From DASXKD01 sp963806145 (GTDB lineage: Bacteria; Actinomycetota; Actinomycetes; Streptosporangiales; Streptosporangiaceae), in the NCBI GenBank assembly GCA_963806145.1, contig CAWDXD010000030.1:62001-126000 (forward strand): 64,000 nucleotides of DNA. The letters run 5' to 3'. A model generated the notes under the pieces. That model ran no database searches and was not told the DNA's origin. It was given only the letters and a program-made list of their open reading frames with translations. The position numbers were made by a program, and so were the translations under genes. This document shows positions 54,211-62,151 of this stretch, one piece after another; the stretch's first letter is position 1, and every line of letters begins with the position of its first letter.

Positions 54211-55668
54211 CTAGAACGGGTACGGGGCGATGTCTCCGCGGATCGTCACCCAGCGGGTATCGGTGAACGCGTCCAGGTTGGCCGTGCCGCCGAAGCGGGC
54301 ACCGGTGCCCGAGGCGAAGACGCCGCCGAACGGGGTGTTCGGCGCGTCGTCCACGGTCTGGTCGTTGATGTGCACGATGCCGGTGGGGATCCGCCGGGCC
54401 AGGTCGAGGCCGCGCATCACGTCGGCGGTGAGGATGCCCAGGGACAGCCCGTACTCGGTGTCCGCGGCCAGCTTGGCCGCCTCGTCCGCGGTGGCGAACC
54501 GGAGCACCGGCGCCACCGGGCCGAACACCTCGTGGGCGTAGGCGGGCATCGCCGGCGCGACGTCGGCCAGCACGGTCGGCTTGTAGAACAGCCCCTCGTA
54601 GGTGCCGCCCGCGGCCAGCCGGGCGCCCGCGTCCACGCTGCCGGTGACCAGGTCGTGCACCTTGTCCCGCTGCCTGGCGTCGATGATCGGGCCGAGCGCG
54701 ACCTGCTCGGTGGCCGGGTTGCCGACCGGGAGATGCTCGGCCTTGCCGGCCAGCGCCGCCACGTAGTCGTCGTAGACCGCCTCGTGCACGATGTGCCGGC
54801 CGGTGGTCATGCAGATCTGGCCCTGGTGCAGGAACGAGCCCCAGGCGCCGGCGGACGCGGCCTTGGCCACGTCGGCGTCGTCCATCACGATCATGGCCGA
54901 GTTGCCGCCGAGTTCCAGGTGGCAGCGCTTGAGGTGGGCGGCGGCAAGCTGGCCCACGTGCCGGCCCACCGCGGTGGAGCCGGTGAACGAGATCACCCGG
55001 ACCAGCGGATCGGTGATCAGCGCCTCACCGGCGTCGGCGCCGCCCGGCAGCACGTGCAGCAGGCCCTCGGGCAGGCCCGCCTCCTCGAACACCCGGGCCA
55101 GCACGACGCCGCCGCAGACCGCGGTGCGCGGGTCCGGCTTGAGCACCACCGCGTTGCCCAGCGCCAGCGCGGGCGCGACCGAGCGGATGGCCAGGATCTG
55201 CGGGAAGTTGAACGGGGCGATCACGCCTGCCACGCCGACCGGGACCCGCTCGGCGAAGCTCAGGTGCGGCGACTCGCTGGGCAGCAGCTCACCGTAGGGG
55301 CGCGAGGGCAGCGTGGCCGCCTCGTACACCTCCTCGGTGGCGACGTGCGTCTCGAACTGCGCGGCCGGGGGGATCTTGCCGCTCTCCCGGATGTTCCACT
55401 GCTCGATCTCGGCCGCGTTGGCCTTCCAGATGTCGCCCGCGCGGCGCAGCACCGCGGCCCGCTCGGTGTGCGGGGTCGCGGCCCAGGCCGCCTGGGCAGC
55501 GCTCGCCGCGGCGGCCGCCGCCGCCACATCGGCGGGCGAGGCGATGCCGGTCCGGCCCAGTTCCGCGCCGGTCGCCGGTTCGGTGACCGGGGCCTCGCCG
55601 CCGCCGGCGGTCTTCCACCCGCCCGAGTAGACCTTCCCCCGCCAGGCTGACTCCTCCAGAAACGCCAT
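54211..55668 (-). CDS. Aromatic aldehyde dehydrogenase (benzaldehyde-type)
   Basis: I use ATG 55668, with GAGGAGGG just upstream (485 residues). The NAD fold shows GVIAPFNFPQILAIRSVAPAL (Asn of the oxyanion hole), FTGSTAVGRHVG, the general base in CHLELGGNSAMIVMDD, and the nucleophile in LHQGQICMTTGRHIVH. MTTGRHIVHEAVYDDY and PFGGVFASGTGARFGG resemble benzaldehyde and vanillin dehydrogenases. It likely oxidises benzaldehyde or 4-hydroxybenzaldehyde to the acid, feeding PobA. The gene is divergent from a glutamine-synthetase-like gene. A palindrome, GTGCTGAGCAC (55725-55735), lies in the shared upstream region. Confidence 0.9.
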   Translation of the reverse strand: MAFLEESAWRGKVYSGGWKTAGGGEAPVTEPATGAELGRTGIASPADVAAAAAAASAAQAAWAATPHTERAAVLRRAGDIWKANAAEIEQWNIRESGKIPPAAQFETHVATEEVYEAATLPSRPYGELLPSESPHLSFAERVPVGVAGVIAPFNFPQILAIRSVAPALALGNAVVLKPDPRTAVCGGVVLARVFEEAGLPEGLLHVLPGGADAGEALITDPLVRVISFTGSTAVGRHVGQLAAAHLKRCHLELGGNSAMIVMDDADVAKAASAGAWGSFLHQGQICMTTGRHIVHEAVYDDYVAALAGKAEHLPVGNPATEQVALGPIIDARQRDKVHDLVTGSVDAGARLAAGGTYEGLFYKPTVLADVAPAMPAYAHEVFGPVAPVLRFATADEAAKLAADTEYGLSLGILTADVMRGLDLARRIPTGIVHINDQTVDDAPNTPFGGVFASGTGARFGGTANLDAFTDTRWVTIRGDIAPYPF

Positions 55669-55884
55669 GGGCCCTCCTCGGCCGCGCGGATACCCCGGCC
55701 CGTATGTGCGGGTCGCGAACATCGGTGCTGAGCACGAACATGGGCGAATCTAAGTGAATCGGTACACGGGTGTCAACGCGCTCCGGGCCGGGGCGCCTGC
55801 CCGCCTCAGGCAGCCTCCGGGCGGCCCGCTGCTGGCCCGCGGCAGGCTCTTTCGCGGATCGGGCGATCATGCTACCTCTTTGTC

Positions 55885-57315
55885 ATGACTGAACAGCGAG
55901 ACCGCCCGCCGCTGCTGCCGGCGGCCGGTAAAGAGGCCATCGCGAGGGTTACCGCACGAGCGCACGAGGAGAGCATCTCGCTGGTCTGGTTCCTCTACGC
56001 CGACCACGGCGGGATCATCCGGGGGAAGTCGGCGACCGCCGCGATGCTGCCGGCCCGCATCCTGACCGGGATCGGCCACACCGTCGCGATGATGGCCATG
56101 TCCATGCTGGACCACCTGCAGCCGGTGGATGGCATGGGCCCGGTCGGCGAGGTGCGCCTCATGCCCGACCCGGCCACGTTCGTGCCGCTGCCGTACGCCC
56201 GGGGCGCGGGCGCGATGCTGGCCGACCAGGTCCTGCCGTCCGGGGAGCCCTGGGACGGGTGCGCGCGCACCTACCTGAAGCAGGCCATCGCCGCGGCGAC
56301 CGCCGAGGGCTACGCGGTCACCGCGGCATTCGAGCCGGAGTTCACCCTCGGCCGCCGCGAGAGCGACCCGGGCGGCGGCCCTGACCGGCTGGTGCCCAAC
56401 GACGACAGCCTGTGCTACTCGGCCACGGGTTTCCACCTGGCGCACGACTTCGCGATGGACCTGCTCGGCGCGCTCACCGCCCAGGGGCTGCGGCCCGAGC
56501 ACTACTACCCCGAACTGGGCCACGGCCAGCAGGAGATGACCGTCCGGTACGCGCCCGCACTGCGGGCCGCCGACAACCACGTGCTGTACCGGGAGGCGGT
56601 ACGTGGCACCGCGTTCCGCCGCGGGCTGTGGGCGAGCCTGGCGCCCAAACCCATCCCTGACCAGGCCGGCAACGGCGCCCACCTGCACGTCTCGCTGCGC
56701 GATGTGGGCCCGGCCGGCGAACTGGGGCCGACGCCGGTCTTCTACGACGCCGGGGACCAATACGGCCTGTCCGCGACCGGATACCACTTCATCGGCGGCC
56801 TGCTCGCGCACCTGCCCGCGCTGGTCGCGCTGACCTGCGGGTCGGTCAACAGTTACCGGCGGCTCGTGCCGCAGATGTGGAGCAGCGCCTACACCATCTA
56901 CGGGATGGACAACCGGGAGGCGGCGGTGCGGATCTGCTCGCCGATGAGCGACGACCGCGCCAAGTCGGTCAATCTGGAACTGAAGCCGTCCGACTCCAGC
57001 GCCAACCCGTACCTCGCGCTGGGCGCGGTCATCCATGCGGGCCTGGACGGGATCCGGCGCAAGCTGGACCCGGGCGAGGCCGTGAACGTCGACCCGGCTG
57101 TTCTTACCGACGCGCAGCGATCGGCCCGCGGCGCCCACCGCCTCCCGGAATCCCTGGGCGCGGCGCTGGACGCCCTGGAAGCCGATGAGCTGCTGATGGA
57201 GTCCCTCGGCGACCTGCGCCGCCGCGCCTACCTGGCGGTGAAGCGGTCCGAGGCGGCCGCGTTCGCGGACATGGACACGGCCCAGGAGTGCTTCGAGTAC
57301 TTCACCAAGATCTGA
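55885..57315 (+). CDS. Glutamine synthetase-like enzyme (gamma-glutamyl-amine or FluG-type ligase)
   Basis: The product is 476 residues. ISLVWFLYADHGGIIRGKSA is the beta-grasp start, FEPEFTLGRR and GHGQQEMTVRYAPALRAAD carry metal-ligand Glu residues, NGAHLHVSLRD the substrate His loop, and KSVNLELKPSDSSANPYLAL the C-terminal Glu and Asp region. The usual adenylylation Tyr motif (NLYDLP) is not seen. The fold is intact but differs from housekeeping GlnA, matching GlnA-like enzymes that glutamylate polyamines, ethanolamine or other amines. A metal-dependent membrane protein gene and an amidohydrolase gene follow on the same strand, together resembling a split FluG. Confidence 0.85.
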   Translation: MTEQRDRPPLLPAAGKEAIARVTARAHEESISLVWFLYADHGGIIRGKSATAAMLPARILTGIGHTVAMMAMSMLDHLQPVDGMGPVGEVRLMPDPATFVPLPYARGAGAMLADQVLPSGEPWDGCARTYLKQAIAAATAEGYAVTAAFEPEFTLGRRESDPGGGPDRLVPNDDSLCYSATGFHLAHDFAMDLLGALTAQGLRPEHYYPELGHGQQEMTVRYAPALRAADNHVLYREAVRGTAFRRGLWASLAPKPIPDQAGNGAHLHVSLRDVGPAGELGPTPVFYDAGDQYGLSATGYHFIGGLLAHLPALVALTCGSVNSYRRLVPQMWSSAYTIYGMDNREAAVRICSPMSDDRAKSVNLELKPSDSSANPYLALGAVIHAGLDGIRRKLDPGEAVNVDPAVLTDAQRSARGAHRLPESLGAALDALEADELLMESLGDLRRRAYLAVKRSEAAAFADMDTAQECFEYFTKI

Positions 57316-57372
57316 GTGGCGCCTGCCTGCCTGTCACGAGGCTTGGTCCGGCGGCGCAGGTAGCCTCGTCGG

Positions 57373-57975
57373 ATGTGGCCAGGTGAGCGGGGTGCGGTCT
57401 GGAAGTGGGCCGGCCCGGTACTGCTGGCCGGGGTCGCGCTTGGCTTCGACGCGCTGAACCGGAGGGTTCCGTTTGACCTGCTGAGCAGTGGCCCGCTCGA
57501 TGAGGTCGCCCATCTGGCCACCGCGGCCCTGGGCCTGATGGTGCTGGCGTGCCTGATCGATGCGCCACGCCGTTCTTATGTCGCGGCGCTGATTGCCTCG
57601 GTGGCCATCGACCTCGACCACATTCCCCTCTATCTCGGGCTGCTGCGGGACAATGGCCAGCGCCCGGTCACGCATTCCCTGGCCACGGTCGTCGTCTTCG
57701 CCGGTGCCGCGGCCGTCAGCCCCCGGCACCGGGCCGTGCTGGCCGGGATAGCAACCGGACTCGTGCTCCACTTCGCGCGGGACATCGCCGAGGGCCCGCC
57801 AGGCGTGCGGCTGCTCTGGCCGGTTGGCGGGCGGGCGTGGACCGCCAGCTACTGGTGGTTCCTAGGAATGATCATCGTCTTCACCGCCGCGCGGCTGATC
57901 CTGGTGAGCACCGGTGTCCCGCGCACCCGCGTCCGCCTCTTCCAGCCAGAAACGGTGCCCTTGGCCCGTACGTGA
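57373..57975 (+). CDS. YdjM-like membrane metal-dependent hydrolase family
   Basis: The product is 200 residues with about five membrane helices. SVAIDLDHIPLYLGLLRDNG and RPVTHSLATVVVF supply the DxDH and THS motifs of the YdjM/LexA-binding membrane hydrolase family, and LHFARDIAEGPPGVRLLWP the HxxRD and LWP motifs. These residues line a predicted metal site inside the membrane. The enzymatic role of this family is not established. It lies 57 bases after the glutamine-synthetase-like gene and 110 bases before the amidohydrolase gene on the same strand. Confidence 0.75.
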   Translation: MWPGERGAVWKWAGPVLLAGVALGFDALNRRVPFDLLSSGPLDEVAHLATAALGLMVLACLIDAPRRSYVAALIASVAIDLDHIPLYLGLLRDNGQRPVTHSLATVVVFAGAAAVSPRHRAVLAGIATGLVLHFARDIAEGPPGVRLLWPVGGRAWTASYWWFLGMIIVFTAARLILVSTGVPRTRVRLFQPETVPLART

Positions 57976-58085
57976 TCCCGGCACCGGGGACCGGCAGCTG
58001 AAGTCCCGATTGCGCTCCCGGTTGGCGTGCCCGTGATGTCCCAGGTGGGTAGATCAGAGGTGACTCCCCGCGCTGAGGAGAATCC

Positions 58086-59249
58086 ATGGCTTCCCGGATT
58101 CCGATGGCTGATCACGGCGCGATCAGCGAGGCCGTCGGCGCGCTCGCCCTGGTGGACCACCACGTCCACCAGGCGCTTGGCGGCGACGTGCCACGGGCGG
58201 CGTTCGAGGAGCAGATCACCGAGTCTGACCGCCCGGCGCCTGCGGGCACCACGCAGTTCGACTCCCAGCTCGGCTTCGCGATCCGCCGCTGGTGCGCGCC
58301 CGTGCTCGGCCTGGCGCCGTCCGTGCCGGCGGAGGAGTACCTGGCGCGGCGGGCCGAGCTGGGCCCGGAGCAGGCCACCGGGCTGCTGCTGCGCGCGACC
58401 GGCGTGGCGTGTTTCCTGATCGACACCGGCTACGTCCTCGGCACTATGCTGAGCCTGCCCGAGATGGCGGCGGCGGCCGGCGCGCAGGCGTGCGAGATAG
58501 TCCGGCTGGAGCAGGTGGCCGAGCAGGTCATCACCGCCGGGGACGGGACCGCCGCCGGGTTCGCTGGCCGCTACCGCGACGCCCTGTGGGACCGTACACG
58601 GGATGCGCTCGGCACAAAAAGCATCATGGCCTACCGGCACGGGCTGGACTTCGACCCGGAACCGCCAGCGCCCGCCGCGGTGGCCGAGGCCGCGGGCCGC
58701 TGGCTGCGCGAGATCGAGGCGGGCGGCGCCGTCCGGGGCACCGACCCGGTGCTGCTGCGGCACGTGCTGTGGGCCGGGGTCGACCGCGGGCTGCCGGTGC
58801 AGTTCCACACCGGTTTCGGGGACCCCGACTGCGACCTGCGCCGCAGCGACCCGCTGTGGCTGCGCGGCTTCCTGGAGCGGTGCGAGCCGCGCGGGGTGCC
58901 GGTCATGCTGCTGCACTGTTACCCGTTCCACCGCAACGCCGCCGCCCTCGCCCAGGCGTACCCGCACGTGTACCTGGACGTGGGCATGACCTTGCACTAC
59001 GTCGGCGCCCGGGCCGCCGCGGTGGTCGCCGAGTCGCTGGAACTCGCGCCGTTCGCCAAGGTGCTGTTCTCCTCCGACGCGGCCGGCCCGGCCGAACTGC
59101 ACTACCTCGGCGCGCTGCTGTGGCGCCGGGCCACCGCCGACGTACTGGGCGGGTGGGTCGAGGCCGGCGACTGGAGCGCAGGAGATGCCATCCGGGTGGC
59201 GCAGATGATCGGGACGGAGAACGCGCGCCGCGTGTACCGGCTACCCTGA
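58086..59249 (+). CDS. Amidohydrolase (Amidohydro_2, FluG N-domain-like)
   Basis: The product is 387 residues. LVDHHVHQALGG holds the HxH metal pair, VQFHTGFGDPD and LLHCYPFHRNAAAL further His ligands, and VLFSSDAAGPAELHYLG the catalytic Asp. This is a TIM-barrel amidohydrolase of the group that forms the N-terminal half of eukaryotic FluG. A glutamine-synthetase-like gene lies about 770 bases upstream, the other half of FluG, with one gene between. An amide or gamma-glutamyl product made by the synthetase could be the substrate. GTENARRVYRLP is the usual C-terminal helix. Confidence 0.88.
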   Translation: MASRIPMADHGAISEAVGALALVDHHVHQALGGDVPRAAFEEQITESDRPAPAGTTQFDSQLGFAIRRWCAPVLGLAPSVPAEEYLARRAELGPEQATGLLLRATGVACFLIDTGYVLGTMLSLPEMAAAAGAQACEIVRLEQVAEQVITAGDGTAAGFAGRYRDALWDRTRDALGTKSIMAYRHGLDFDPEPPAPAAVAEAAGRWLREIEAGGAVRGTDPVLLRHVLWAGVDRGLPVQFHTGFGDPDCDLRRSDPLWLRGFLERCEPRGVPVMLLHCYPFHRNAAALAQAYPHVYLDVGMTLHYVGARAAAVVAESLELAPFAKVLFSSDAAGPAELHYLGALLWRRATADVLGGWVEAGDWSAGDAIRVAQMIGTENARRVYRLP

Positions 59250-59458
59250 ACCCTGCTCGCCGGCACCGGCGGCGAACGGACCCGGGCGGGCCCGGGGCTG
59301 CTGCCAGCGGCCTGCCGCGGACACGCAGGTCAATCAGGCGGATAATGGCCTGCCGCCATAACCGGCATGTCATGATAAGCGCGGCATTGACCAGGGACGG
59401 CGCGACAAAGACCGCTGCGGACCTTTTCCAGCGGGGCGGCGCAGGGCAGGAGCTTCCG

Positions 59459-60301
59459 TTGGCACAAGTTCACAATTTCTCGTATGGCCTGCTCAATCCG
59501 CTGCTGGCCTATCTGGTCTCCTGCCTGGGCTGTTTCCTCGGGCTGCAGTGCACCAGCCGGGCAAGGGCGATGGCGGGCGCCGCCCGGGCCCGGTGGCTGC
59601 TGCTGGCGGCGGTGTCGATCGGGACCACCGGCATCTGGGTCATGCACTTCATCGCGATGCTCGGCTACACCATCGGCGGGCAGGTGGTCACCTACAACGT
59701 GCCGGTCACCATCCTGAGCATGTTGATCGCGATCGTGGTAGTGGCCGTGGGCCTGTTCATCGTCGGCTTCGGCCGCAGCGGCGACCGGAGCCGCCTGCTG
59801 GTCGGCGGCTCGATCCTCGGGATCGGCGTCGCGGGCATGCACTACATGGGCATCTGGGCGATGCGGATGCCGGACACGATGGGCTTCAGCCCGGGCCTGC
59901 TCGTCCTGTCGGTGATCATCGCCATGGTCGCGGGCACGGCCGCCCTGTGGGCCGCGACCACGCTGAACGGCCTGACCGCCACGCTCGTGGCCTCGCTGAT
60001 CATGGGCGTCGCCGTCAGCGGGATGCACTACACCGGCATGGCCGCGCTGCACGTGTACCACGCGCCCGACGGCGGGATGCTGGCCATGGGCGCCGGGGCC
60101 GGCGCGACCTCGTTCCTGCTGCCGTTGATCCTGGGCATCAGCATCGTGACGTTCCTGGTGACCGCGATCGTCACGATGGCCCCCACGGCAGAGGAGATGC
60201 GCGAGGACGCCGCGCTAATGGAGCGGATCGCGACACTGTCCAGCAACCTGGACCCGCCGCATCAGCGACGGTTAGTGGCCCGCCTTCCGGCCCTCTCTTA
60301 G
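59459..60301 (+). CDS. MHYT-domain integral membrane sensor protein
   Basis: I use the TTG at 59459, with AGGAG six bases upstream, because MAQVHNFSYGLLNPLLAYLV matches the MHYT-domain opening (280 residues); ATG codons at 59345 and 59372 are possible. The hallmark motifs repeat three times: VMHFIAML, GMHYMGIWAM and GMHYTGMAAL, within seven helices. The His and Met are thought to bind copper and sense a diatomic gas. Unlike many members there is no GGDEF/EAL output domain; the C-terminus is a short charged tail. It follows the amidohydrolase gene by about 200 bases. Confidence 0.9.
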   Translation: MAQVHNFSYGLLNPLLAYLVSCLGCFLGLQCTSRARAMAGAARARWLLLAAVSIGTTGIWVMHFIAMLGYTIGGQVVTYNVPVTILSMLIAIVVVAVGLFIVGFGRSGDRSRLLVGGSILGIGVAGMHYMGIWAMRMPDTMGFSPGLLVLSVIIAMVAGTAALWAATTLNGLTATLVASLIMGVAVSGMHYTGMAALHVYHAPDGGMLAMGAGAGATSFLLPLILGISIVTFLVTAIVTMAPTAEEMREDAALMERIATLSSNLDPPHQRRLVARLPALS

Positions 60302-60428
60302 CGCCCTGGGGAAGCGACTCCCGGCGCGCTGGGTTCGTGCGGCGCGGGTGATCTCGCGCTAACTTGTGCGGAACCGTCCGCCGGCTGCCCGCCGCCGGGG
60401 CCGGGCACCCAGCGACAGGGGAGAACCC

Positions 60429-61043
60429 ATGACCGGCACCGCCACCGCTACCGAGCCCCACCCGAACGGCCAGCCGCACCTGGCCCGCACCTCCGGCGAG
60501 GCGGTGCGCGACAACGCCCTGTACGCTGCCAGGCTGGCGCAGCGGGCTGCGGAGATCCGCGCCAACCCCGCGGCGCATAAGCCCAGGCTCGTACTGTCCA
60601 GGCACGTCCGCGGCGAGAGCTTCCTGGACCGGATCGCGGACGCGGTCAACAAGTTCTGCGGGTCCATGTGGGTGTTCCTCGGCATCACGTTCGGCATCGT
60701 GTTCTGGCTGTTCGCGGGCAATATCGTCGGGTTCGACAAGACGCCGTGGCCGCTGCTGCTCACGATCTTGAACCTGCCGCAGCTGTCCATCATGATCTCG
60801 CTGCAGGTGAGCGCGAACCGCGCGCAGACCGCCAGCGACAAGCGCGCGATCGCCGACCACGAGACGCTCATCGCCCTGCACGAGATGGGCAAGCAGCAGC
60901 TGGACATCCTGCACGGCCAGGACCAGGTGCTGGCCATCCTGGACAACTTCGCCAGCCACGACATGCCGGGCCGGCAGAAGGAGATCATGACGGACGTCAG
61001 GCAGATCCTGGCGAAGGTGACTGCTCAGCCAGCGGCCGGCTGA
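60429..61043 (+). CDS. DUF1003 membrane protein
   Basis: ATG 60429 follows AGGGGAGAACCC (204 residues). LADRIADAVNKF-like and GSMWVFLGITFGIVFWLF mark the first helix, and PWPLLLTILNLPQLSIMISLQVSANRAQTAS the second, followed by a helical cytoplasmic tail with DKRAIADHETLIALHEMG. This is the DUF1003 arrangement. The family is widespread and its role is unknown. It has its own ribosome site and is followed 85 bases later by a SIMPL-domain gene. Confidence 0.88.
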   Translation: MTGTATATEPHPNGQPHLARTSGEAVRDNALYAARLAQRAAEIRANPAAHKPRLVLSRHVRGESFLDRIADAVNKFCGSMWVFLGITFGIVFWLFAGNIVGFDKTPWPLLLTILNLPQLSIMISLQVSANRAQTASDKRAIADHETLIALHEMGKQQLDILHGQDQVLAILDNFASHDMPGRQKEIMTDVRQILAKVTAQPAAG

Positions 61044-61128
61044 CCGGGCCGGGCGCGCCGCGGGAACCAGGCGCTCGCCCCCCGCGTCCAAGCGGTGTCC
61101 CATTCTCCAGCGACGCCGGAGCGGCACC

Positions 61129-61923
61129 ATGGCGGTCCAGTTCTCCTCTGCCCAGCGTGCGGTCGCGGCGGGCGTGGCCTCGGCCGGCCTGCTCATCGCC
61201 GCATTCACCCTCGGCGTCGGCCAGGGCAGCGCCGCGCCCGCCGCGGCCAGCGGTGACTCCGGGAACGCCACGCTGACCGCCGCCGCCGCGGCGGCGGGCG
61301 GCGCCCGGGTCACGGTCACCGGCACCGGTAACGTGTCCGGCGTCCCGAATCAGCTCTCCCTGTCGATGGGCGTGCAGACCAGCGCGGGCTCGGTGGCCAC
61401 CGCGCTGCGCCAGGCCAACGCGGCGGCACGGTCGGTCACCGCGGTGCTGCGCCGCAGCGGGGTCGCGGCCGCCGACATCCAGACCTCGGGCCTGTCCATC
61501 TACCCCAGCTACTCCAATAGCTCGGGCGTCCCCAGCGGCTACCAGGTCAGCGAGCAGCTCACGATCACCCTGCGCCGCTTCTCCGTGGCCGGCAGCCAGA
61601 TCAGCGCGGCGGCGCGGGCCGGCGGCAACGCCACGACGATCGACGGCGTGTCGCTCAACCTGTCCGACACCAGCACGCTGCTGGCCTCCGCACGGGAGAA
61701 GGCGGTGGCGGACGCCAAGGCCAAGGCGGCGGCCTACGCCCGCGCCCTCGGCCGGCCGCTGGGCCCGGTGATCAGCATGTCGGAGACGCCGCCCGCCCAG
61801 CCGTTCCAGCCGCTGCCCGGTGCCGCTATCCCGGGCCCAAGCCGCGCCGCCTCCTCGGTCCCGGTTCACCCCGGAACCCAGCAGCTCAGCGTCACCGTCA
61901 CGGTGGTCTTCGCGCTGCCCTGA
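61129..61923 (+). CDS. Secreted SIMPL-domain (DUF541) protein
   Basis: The product is 264 residues. The signal peptide is AVAAGVASAGLLIAAFTLGVGQG, with A-rich cleavage sites near 36-42. The SIMPL fold begins RVTVTGTGNVSGVPNQLSLS, followed by QTSAGSVATALRQANAAA, a DIQTSGLSIYPSYS strand pair, and AREKAVADAKAKAAAYARAL. These match the SIMPL (YggE-like) family, periplasmic proteins tied to oxidative stress and cell-envelope physiology. The C-terminal LSVTVTVVFALP strand closes the sheet. It precedes the trp leader region. Confidence 0.9.
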   Translation: MAVQFSSAQRAVAAGVASAGLLIAAFTLGVGQGSAAPAAASGDSGNATLTAAAAAAGGARVTVTGTGNVSGVPNQLSLSMGVQTSAGSVATALRQANAAARSVTAVLRRSGVAAADIQTSGLSIYPSYSNSSGVPSGYQVSEQLTITLRRFSVAGSQISAAARAGGNATTIDGVSLNLSDTSTLLASAREKAVADAKAKAAAYARALGRPLGPVISMSETPPAQPFQPLPGAAIPGPSRAASSVPVHPGTQQLSVTVTVVFALP

Positions 61924-62019
61924 CCGGCGCGCGCAGGACCGGCGCGGCCAGCAGTCCGCGGCGCCGGGGGTGAGGCGGGGTGGTGGCGCGGGGCACCGGG
62001 CGGCCGGTAGGCTCCCCTC

Positions 62020-62052
62020 GTGCGCGGGAACCAGTGGTGGCGCCGCCCCTGA
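62020..62052 (+). CDS. trpL: trp leader peptide with tandem Trp codons
   Basis: A GTG-initiated 10-codon frame encodes MRGNQWWRRP and ends in TGA 100 bases before trpE(G). Two adjacent TGG codons in so short a frame, directly ahead of a tryptophan biosynthesis gene, are the defining mark of a Trp attenuation leader. TAGGCT at 62008-62013 could be a -10 box giving a leaderless transcript. CCGCC/GGCGG arms (62043-62057) at the stop could form the pause hairpin. Confidence 0.88.
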   Translation: MRGNQWWRRP

Positions 62053-62082
62053 GGCGGTAACTGGCTCGCGCGCGTAACGACC

Positions 62083-62115
62083 AGAAGCGATCGCCCGGCA
62101 GCGGCGGTCGCTTCT
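62083..62115 (+). terminator. Trp attenuator hairpin
   Basis: AGAAGCGATCGCC pairs with GGCGGTCGCTTCT over 13 positions (one T-G wobble) with a 7-base loop. It lies between trpL and the trpE(G) start at 62152. It has no strong T-run. Ribosome stalling at the Trp codons would favour an alternative fold and allow read-through. Confidence 0.72.
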
Positions 62116-62151
62116 CGCGTCCCGGCACCGGGCCCGGCACAGGGAGCACAC

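Noticed and set aside
52786..55650. 954-codon plus-strand open frame opposite pobA and the aldehyde dehydrogenase
   Set aside because: It is antisense to two well-supported enzymes and is His/Arg/Gly/Val-rich low-complexity sequence, the usual shadow of GC-rich third positions.
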